Shown in pieces: positions 5,721 through 6,509 of a stretch of DNA of 6,509 bases; the stretch's first letter is position 1; the number at the start of each line of letters is the position of its first letter. The stretch spans positions 1 through 6,509 of the forward strand of contig CABUTN010000064.1 of NCBI GenBank assembly GCA_902494565.1, written 5' to 3'. The notes below the pieces were generated by a model. It did not search any database. It was not told the origin of the DNA and saw only the letters and a program-made list of their open reading frames with translations. The stretch comes from an uncultured Collinsella sp. GTDB lineage: Bacteria; Actinomycetota; Coriobacteriia; Coriobacteriales; Coriobacteriaceae. The translations under genes were made by a program, and so were the position numbers.

Positions 5721-6493
5721 TGCGTCCCGTTATCGACATCCGCAACGTGCACCGCATCTTTGAGAGCGTGGCGGGGTGCGCCCACATCCTGCACAACGTG
5801 AGCCTGGCGGTAAATCCCGGCGAATTCGTCGCTATCACCGGCCCCTCGGGCTCGGGCAAGTCGACGCTCATGAACATCCTAGGCTGTCTGGATAAGCCGA
5901 CGGCGGGCGACTACTACCTGCAAGGGCTCAACGTGGCCGAGCTCGATGATGAGGAGCTCACCGAAGTTCGCGCCCTGAGCATTGGCTTTGTCTTTCAGAG
6001 CTTCAACCTGCTGCCGCGCCTGTCGGTTATCGAAAATGTGATGCTGCCGCTGGCCTACACCAATGTGCCCCGTAGCCAGCGCGAAATGCGCGCCGTGCAC
6101 GCGCTGCAGGCTGTCACGCTGCCCGTCGACCACTGGGACCACCGCATATCCGAGCTCTCGGGCGGCCAGATGCAGCGCGTCGCAATCGCGCGCGCCCTCG
6201 TCAATGACCCGCCCATCATTCTGGCCGACGAGCCGACGGGAAACCTGGACTCCGCTACCGGAGCGCTTGTGATGGAAACCTTCCATAAGCTCCAGAAGCG
6301 CGGCAAAACCATCGTGCTTATCACACACGACCCCGGAATCGCCGCCGAGGCCGACCGTGCCGTGACCATCCGCGACGGTCGCATTCACGATGGCGCGTAT
6401 ATTCCACATGCACCGCGGACCCTGCGCAGCGCCGTGGATAGCCTGCCCAGGATTTCCGCCTCCGCCAACCCGCCGAAAGGAGAGATGGCATGA
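5720..6493 (+). CDS. ABC transporter ATP-binding subunit, MacB/LolD-like
   Basis: This cytoplasmic ATPase powers the adjacent exporter. The 257-residue chain has every catalytic motif: Walker A GPSGSGKST (41-49), Q-loop Gln93 in FVFQSFNLLPRLS, signature LSGGQ (146-150), Walker B IILADEP with Glu171, D-loop NLDS (175-178) and switch His203 in LITHDP. The FQSFNLLPRLSVIENVMLPLAY stretch (92-113) is typical of the MacB/LolD/FtsE-like group that pairs with four-helix permeases. About 30 residues (227-257) extend past the usual end of the fold. They are polar and of unknown role, and their codons include the ribosome site of the next gene. The start ATG overlaps the adaptor stop by one base, with GAGGG at 5709-5713 as ribosome site. 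The end overlaps the next start by four bases (ATGA), so the three genes are likely translationally coupled. Confidence 0.95.
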   Translation: MRPVIDIRNVHRIFESVAGCAHILHNVSLAVNPGEFVAITGPSGSGKSTLMNILGCLDKPTAGDYYLQGLNVAELDDEELTEVRALSIGFVFQSFNLLPRLSVIENVMLPLAYTNVPRSQREMRAVHALQAVTLPVDHWDHRISELSGGQMQRVAIARALVNDPPIILADEPTGNLDSATGALVMETFHKLQKRGKTIVLITHDPGIAAEADRAVTIRDGRIHDGAYIPHAPRTLRSAVDSLPRISASANPPKGEMA

Positions 6494-6509
6494 GCGCCCG
6501 CGATCTCAT
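6490..6509 (+). CDS. Start of next operon gene, probably MacB-like permease (cut by window end)
   Basis: ATG at 6490 overlaps the ATPase stop (ATGA) and is preceded by AAAGGAG at 6476-6482, seven bases upstream. Only six codons are visible (MSARDL). The ribosome site and overlap make a real start likely. The identity as the permease partner is inferred only from the adaptor-ATPase-permease gene order usual in this family. Confidence 0.7.

Noticed and set aside
5879..6409. Minus-strand frames opposite the ABC ATPase
   Set aside because: They are antisense shadows of a gene with all ABC motifs intact, and show no motifs of their own.

Overview
The window is a high-GC bacterial chromosome segment with every convincing gene on the + strand. 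The gene content suggests a gut Coriobacteriia of the Collinsella type (Actinomycetota): purine-rich AAGGAG ribosome sites, short gaps, a one-chain ACT-type serine dehydratase, and a monoderm-style envelope module. This taxonomic call is an inference from overall character. No rRNA or other taxonomic marker is present.

Layout. (1) 1-351 is the last 116 codons of metK (S-adenosylmethionine synthetase), closed by a strong intrinsic terminator at about 389-425. (2) 352-663 is a 312-bp gene-free gap. Its right half is a nested palindrome (520-640) with two perfect 26-nt inverted arms, ending 12 bases before the ribosome site of the next gene. (3) 664-2271 is a complete iron-sulfur L-serine dehydratase in which the beta (ACT) and alpha halves are fused. 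It is followed by a hairpin at 2286-2318. (4) A perfect TATAAT at 2358-2363 precedes a membrane-anchored L,D-transpeptidase (2421-4154) with a Gln/Arg-repeat cytoplasmic tail. (5) After a gap holding two inverted repeats comes a tightly packed export operon: a MacA/HlyD-type adaptor (4287-5720), an ATPase of the MacB/LolD type (5720-6493, 1-base overlap), and the first six codons of the next gene (6490 onward, 4-base overlap), which by context should be the permease.

How the genes work together. metK and sdaA are separate metabolic units, making AdoMet and deaminating serine to pyruvate. The second half concerns the cell envelope: peptidoglycan 3-3 cross-linking and a tripartite-like ABC export system adapted to a cell without an obvious outer membrane.

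The most unusual item is the long perfect palindrome directly in front of sdaA. It could be a structured 5' leader or a small mobile repeat. I found no CRISPR array, tRNA, rRNA, insertion sequence or defence system, and no strong case for a wholly new system.
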